DNA of 25,540 bases from JACNFS01 sp964582065 (lineage in GTDB: Bacteria > Chloroflexota > Dehalococcoidia > GIF9 > UBA5629), in NCBI GenBank assembly GCA_964582065.1, contig CAZOQG010000012.1, forward strand, positions 1 to 25,540, read 5' to 3'. The position numbers were made by a program, and so were the translations under genes. Shown here in pieces: positions 22,728 through 25,540 of the stretch (positions are counted from its first letter, which is position 1; every line of letters starts with the position of its first letter). The notes below the pieces were generated by a model. It worked only from the letters and a program-made list of their open reading frames with translations, did no database searches and was not told the origin of the DNA.

Positions 22728-22794
22728 ATTGTGTCATCTGGCCAATGTGAGTACCCCCTCCAGCCTTGTAACTACACTCCGCACGCACAGCGGG
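22728..22794. repeat. Direct repeat flanking the DUF3795 gene, left copy
   Basis: The left block starts ATTGTGTCATC and the right block is TTGTAACTAC..TCCGCACGCAC. Both recur in the same order and orientation at 23413-23478. The outer ~20 nt on each side are about 90% identical, while the middle has diverged. Confidence 0.65.
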
Positions 22795-22852
22795 AAGGAT
22801 ACTAGGTTCGATTGTCACCGTTGGCCTGAGGCAGATGCGGTTGACGTTTAGG

Positions 22853-23302
22853 TTAATCAAGGTCAAGCGGGTTGCGGCACTGGCGACATCTCTTGGCCCC
22901 CCTGAATGCCGCATAACCGCAATGGGGGCAGACGTAGCGTTTCTCTTCCTGCTCCATCCACCTCTCGGTCCCCAGTTCCCTCCATGTCGGTATGGCGCGT
23001 AAAATCACTTTCTTGCCCACGTCGAAAGGGAAATCCTCTATCCACTGGCAGGGGAAATCAGAGCACTGATGACAGCCTTCAATGCCTTTTGTTGCGCTAC
23101 AGGACCTAATGGGACACGTAACGCAGAAACCGAAGGGTCTACTTGAGAGGCATCCCTCGCAAGCAATTTCCTCGACCGGTACATTGTATACACTCGTCAG
23201 TCTTTCCTTGAACTTGATATTACTATTTCTGTGTGCTATGTATACTCCACAGACCCCACAGTAAAGGCCACAAGGTGCAGCAAGTTCCTTCTTGGCTTCT
23301 AT
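22853..23302 (-). CDS. DUF3795 cysteine-rich protein, probable ATA start
   Basis: A 149-residue frame free of stops. The N-terminus KKELAAPCGLYCGVCGVYIA is the DUF3795 hallmark, followed by EGCLSSRPFGFCVTCPIRSC, GCHQCSDFPC and a C-terminal zinc ribbon (YVCPHCGYAAFRGAKRCRQC). There are 19 cysteines in total, suggesting several zinc or Fe-S sites; the function of the family is unknown. No ATG, GTG or TTG lies between the upstream TGA and the conserved CGLYC motif. The only suitable start is ATA at 23300-23302, 7 nt after AAGGAG. The gene is flanked by direct repeats (22728-22794 and 23413-23478). Confidence 0.82.
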   Translation of the reverse strand: MEAKKELAAPCGLYCGVCGVYIAHRNSNIKFKERLTSVYNVPVEEIACEGCLSSRPFGFCVTCPIRSCSATKGIEGCHQCSDFPCQWIEDFPFDVGKKVILRAIPTWRELGTERWMEQEEKRYVCPHCGYAAFRGAKRCRQCRNPLDLD

Positions 23303-23412
23303 AGTCTCTCTCCTTGACGATGATTTGACTCACCCTTGGCAGTCTAGTCAACGCAGATTATATGTGTAATAAGGCTGGATAGCAAAACACCAGTTGAAGT
23401 CACAATACCCAG

Positions 23413-23478
23413 ATTGTGTCATCCCGCCAATGCAACTTTGCTTCCAATTGTTGTAACTACGTTCCGCACGCACGCGGG
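23413..23478. repeat. Direct repeat flanking the DUF3795 gene, right copy
   Basis: Partner of 22728-22794 (see there). On the minus strand both copies can be read as VRAE(C/R)SY...IG(Q/G)MTQ, so they may be remnants of a duplicated gene end rather than a mobile-element terminus. Confidence 0.65.
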
Positions 23479-23575
23479 TTCACCTCCGCTTTTGGACGTA
23501 TTGAGGGGTATTCTATTCTGCTCTGGCTGAGTGTATAATGGCGGCAGAGATGGGACCCTGTGGGGATCTGCAGTG

Positions 23576-24520
23576 ATGAACATGCCCAGATGGCTTTTGG
23601 CTGCTGCCGAGGGCTTGGCTTTGTTAACGGTCTGCTCACTTATTGGTTGTCGGCCGGCCCCGCCAGAGATTCTTGCCTTCGATGCCGCTCCTGCCGAGAT
23701 TAATGCCGGCGAGTCAGCAACCCTGCGCTGGGTTGTTAAAGGAGCTGATAGCGTCGATATAGACCATGGTATAGGTAAGGCTGCTGCTGCTGGAAGCGGA
23801 GAGGTATCACCAACCATAACCACTGCTTATACTCTGACCGCCGCCAATACAGCGGGTACTGCCAGCAAGTCCGTGGTCATTGTCGTTAATCCGGCGCCGT
23901 TGCCAACTCCGGATAGCACAGCGCCCGTAATCACAAATGTATCAGTTTCCTCCGAGACGGAGATGAGCGCTGTTGTGGGCTGGTTAACGGACGAGCCGGC
24001 TAGCAGCCAGGTCGAGCATGGCAGGACCGTCGATTACGGTTCAATTACTGCTTTGGATGAACAGCTAGTTGCCAGTCATATTGTTGGCCTGGACAGCTTG
24101 GAGCCTCGTCGGTTCTATCACTTCAGGGTAAGGTCAACAGACCAGGCTGGCAACGAGGCCTTGTCAAGGGATTATACCTTCGCCACAGCCGCGCCGAAAT
24201 CACCATACGTGCTGGAGTTGCTATCGTCCGAGTGGGGGAGAAGGGTCGAAGGACACCCAACATTGGAGACCTCAGTTCTTTTCATTAGAGGTACAGTGAG
24301 GAACGCGAGCCGCGCATCGGTGACAGGTATGGCATGCGTAATGCAATGTTGGAGCGGGGACATCCTGGTGAAGTCCGAAGTACGTGTCTACCCTAGCCAC
24401 ATTCTGCCAGGGTATCATTTCGATTTTGACATTGACACCGCCGATGACCCGGCTGTTGACAATGTCACCGTAGAATTCACGGACTCCTTGGGCGATGAAA
24501 TCAGCCTTATTGTGGAATGA
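23576..24520 (+). CDS. Lipoprotein with Ig-like and fibronectin III-like domains
   Basis: A 314-residue predicted lipoprotein. The signal peptide (MNMPRWLLAAAEGLALLTVC) ends in a lipobox SLIGC, giving an acylated Cys at residue 25. An Ig-like domain follows (PAEINAGESATLRWVVKGADSV to TASKSVVIVV), then a fibronectin III/purple-acid-phosphatase-N-like domain (TAPVITNVSVSSETEMSAVVGW to YHFRVRSTDQAGNEALSRDYTFAT). A C-terminal beta domain includes LFIRGTVRNASRASVTG. It is probably a surface or periplasmic binding or adhesion protein. An upstream GTG at 23531 is an alternative start but spoils the signal peptide. TATAAT at 23534-23539 is a likely -10 box. Confidence 0.82.
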   Translation: MNMPRWLLAAAEGLALLTVCSLIGCRPAPPEILAFDAAPAEINAGESATLRWVVKGADSVDIDHGIGKAAAAGSGEVSPTITTAYTLTAANTAGTASKSVVIVVNPAPLPTPDSTAPVITNVSVSSETEMSAVVGWLTDEPASSQVEHGRTVDYGSITALDEQLVASHIVGLDSLEPRRFYHFRVRSTDQAGNEALSRDYTFATAAPKSPYVLELLSSEWGRRVEGHPTLETSVLFIRGTVRNASRASVTGMACVMQCWSGDILVKSEVRVYPSHILPGYHFDFDIDTADDPAVDNVTVEFTDSLGDEISLIVE

Positions 24521-24569
24521 CTCTGTATCACGTGGCCTCGGCATCGGCAACCAAGCTTCTGATAGCGTA

Positions 24570-24645
24570 TTGACCTGCCTCAAATGATAGCACCGCTTCT
24601 TAAGTTAGACTTGCCCGTATGAGAGCTGGCAGCCAGATTCAAACC
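24570..24645. repeat. Diverged repeat, copy B (right-hand part)
   Basis: 36 of the first 44 nt match copy A from 22207, including an unbroken TTAAGTTAGA core. Similarity continues more weakly into AGAGCTGG, the acceptor end of the tRNA-like remnant. Confidence 0.6.
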
Positions 24646-24682
24646 GACGACCGGCGATTTACGAAACTGCTAGCCAACAAGG
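24624..24682 (-). pseudogene. tRNA-Thr(CGU)-like remnant
   Basis: On the minus strand the order is GTTGGCTAGCAG (like the 3' side of a D arm), loop TTCGTAA with CGT in the anticodon position, a 5-nt variable-loop-like CGGTC, T arm GTCGG TTTGAAT CTGGC (complementary with wobbles), then TGCCAGCT like an acceptor 3' strand. The anticodon stem is weakened and about 4 nt seem missing. The 5' acceptor strand GCTGGCA is not found upstream, so it cannot be a working tRNA. It could be the 3' fragment left at an integration site. Recognised by eye without a covariance model. Confidence 0.45.
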
Positions 24683-24748
24683 ATTCCTTCGATTTCCCGC
24701 TTCACCACTAGGCTAATCAAAACATGAAAATGGTGTTTTTGATATCCT

Positions 24749-24803
24749 GACTTGCATCCCCCTAGAATTCCAGTTACAGGTTTTGATGCCTGCACAGTAT
24801 CCA
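24749..24803. repeat. Diverged repeat, copy C (left-hand part)
   Basis: 42 of 55 positions match 22143-22197 in copy A, including CTTGCATCC and AGTATCCA at the two ends. Confidence 0.55.
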
Positions 24804-24871
24804 TGTGTACGCAGGTTCATCTCTGCACTTGGAGGTATGGTGTCACTAATCCACTGGACGACTACACCGAC

Positions 24872-24900
24872 ATGACGTGTTCGCCCAAATGTGGTATCAT
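24872..24900 (+). promoter_or_regulatory. Possible promoter of the dehydratase gene
   Basis: ATGACG (24872-24877, 4 of 6), a 17-nt spacer and TATCAT (24895-24900, 5 of 6) would give a leader of about 67 nt before the ATG at 24974. Confidence 0.4.
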
Positions 24901-24973
24901 GGTGGCGTCCAGTTGTTGACCCGAATGAAACGTTAGTGTCTCAAGTCAGTTATCCATTGAATAAGGAGGAAAA

Positions 24974-25540
24974 ATGAGGACAAAGGAGCAATACATCCAA
25001 GGCCTGGCCAAAATGACGCGGAACGTCTACTTCGACGGCGAGCTGATCAACCGAGCAGACGAGCGCCAGATGGACTGCATCAATACCATCGGCACCCCGT
25101 TCGAGGAAGCAGCCAAGCCAGAGAACCAAGACCTGTGCACCGCCATCTCTCATCTCACCGGTGAGAGGATCAACCGCTTTACCCACATCCATCAGAACAC
25201 CGACGACCTGCATAAGAAACAAGATATGACCCGCATGCTCTGCCAGAAGGTGGGCGGCTGCATCCAGCGGTGCATGGGCATCGATGCCACCAACGCCATT
25301 TACAACGTGTCCTACGAAGCGGACAAGACGAACAACGGCGCCACCCAGTACCATGAGAACTTCAAGAACTGGCTCATCCGCTTCCAGACCGAGGACTTGG
25401 TAGGCTGCTGCGCTCAGACGGACGTCAAGGGCGATAGGATGCTAAGGCCTGCCGACCAGCCGAACCCCGACGCCTACGTGCGGATCAAGGAGAGGCTTAG
25501 CGATGGCATCGTGGTCAGCGGCTGCAAGGTGCACATCTCC
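24974..25540 (+). CDS. abfD: 4-hydroxybutyryl-CoA dehydratase, 5' part
   Basis: An open frame of 189 residues running off the window edge; the full protein should have about 480-500. It belongs to the HpaB/AbfD flavoprotein family. Its start MRTKEQYIQGLAKMTRNVYF and RINRFTHIHQNTDDLHKKQDM align with Clostridium aminobutyricum AbfD. GQKVGGCIQRCMGIDA equivalents give Cys96 and Cys100, matching the Cys99/Cys103 [4Fe-4S] ligands that separate the dehydratase from the FAD monooxygenases. It would convert 4-hydroxybutyryl-CoA to crotonyl-CoA in GABA/succinate fermentation or a 4-hydroxybutyrate pathway. AAGGAGGA precedes the ATG. Codon use is C-ending and GC-rich (AAC, ATC, GAC, TTC), unlike the beta-oxidation genes at 1-7 kb, as in high expression or transfer. 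Confidence 0.88.
   Translation, partial: MRTKEQYIQGLAKMTRNVYFDGELINRADERQMDCINTIGTPFEEAAKPENQDLCTAISHLTGERINRFTHIHQNTDDLHKKQDMTRMLCQKVGGCIQRCMGIDATNAIYNVSYEADKTNNGATQYHENFKNWLIRFQTEDLVGCCAQTDVKGDRMLRPADQPNPDAYVRIKERLSDGIVVSGCKVHIS

Larger units (their letters stand above)
24521..24973. other. Gene-free stretch with repeat copies and a tRNA-like remnant
   Basis: No protein gene is supported. It holds repeat copies at 24570-24645 and 24749-24803, a tRNA-like remnant on the minus strand at 24624-24682, and a possible promoter (24872-24900) for the downstream dehydratase gene. Confidence 0.55.

Noticed and set aside
22633..22914. 93-codon minus-strand ORF
   Set aside because: Overlaps the end of the DUF3795 gene in another frame and runs through the direct repeat and the DUF5679 promoter; probably chance or a remnant.
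22863..23045. 60-codon minus-strand ORF
   Set aside because: Out-of-frame shadow of the DUF3795 gene, which explains the region with a recognisable protein.

Overview
The window looks like a piece of an anaerobic, heterotrophic bacterial genome, most likely a Chloroflexota of the Dehalococcoidia type. This is inferred from a 46-residue DUF5679-type zinc ribbon, a DUF169 protein, acyl-CoA metabolism rich in CaiB/BaiF and DUF35 proteins, and a clostridial-type 4-hydroxybutyryl-CoA dehydratase at the right edge. No rRNA or intact tRNA gene marks the taxon, so the assignment is moderate.

Region 1 (1-7410, mostly + strand) is an acyl-CoA degradation cluster: nitroreductase, enoyl-CoA hydratase, DUF35 zinc-ribbon/OB protein, SCP2-type thiolase, acyl-CoA dehydrogenase, CaiB/BaiF CoA-transferase or racemase, a stand-alone Lrp ligand-binding domain and a HIT hydrolase. 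The set (CoA transfer, dehydrogenation, hydration, thiolysis by a DUF35+thiolase pair) resembles Bbs-type beta-oxidation of substituted succinates, but the substrate cannot be read from the sequence. Two broken relatives sit among the intact genes: a frameshifted CaiB stub (3294-3607), and a minus-strand ORF that fuses the first ~25 residues of an enoyl-CoA hydratase to the OB fold of a DUF35 protein (4928-5278).

Region 2 (7416-11960, minus strand) has plsC-ispH behind a good promoter, then an iron module fur / feoA-feoB. fur has a consensus promoter (TTGACA, 17 nt, TATAAT) with a palindromic Fur-box-like site just downstream of the -10. A 17/19 copy of that site lies before feoA. FeoA carries a four-fold 8-residue Gly/Arg repeat.

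Region 3 (11961-14708) is gene-poor: a DUF169 protein, two small hypothetical proteins, several palindromes and a REP-like nested hairpin. Region 4 (14709-20794, + strand) is a tight housekeeping operon: CNNM/CorC-type CBS protein, DUF2344 protein, M48 metalloprotease, histidine phosphatase, TilS, Smr-domain protein and an uncharacterised protein. The phosphatase has no ATG/GTG/TTG upstream of its catalytic RHG motif and appears to start at ATT behind a strong Shine-Dalgarno.

Region 5 (20795-25540) looks like accessory DNA: a PAP2 membrane phosphatase, a DUF5679 mini-protein, a DUF3795 cysteine-rich protein whose only suitable start is ATA, an Ig/FnIII-like lipoprotein, and the 5' part of a 4-hydroxybutyryl-CoA dehydratase gene. 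Diverged repeats bracket the middle of this region, and one contains what looks like the 3' two-thirds of a decayed tRNA-Thr. This suggests old integration or recombination, though no integrase is visible.
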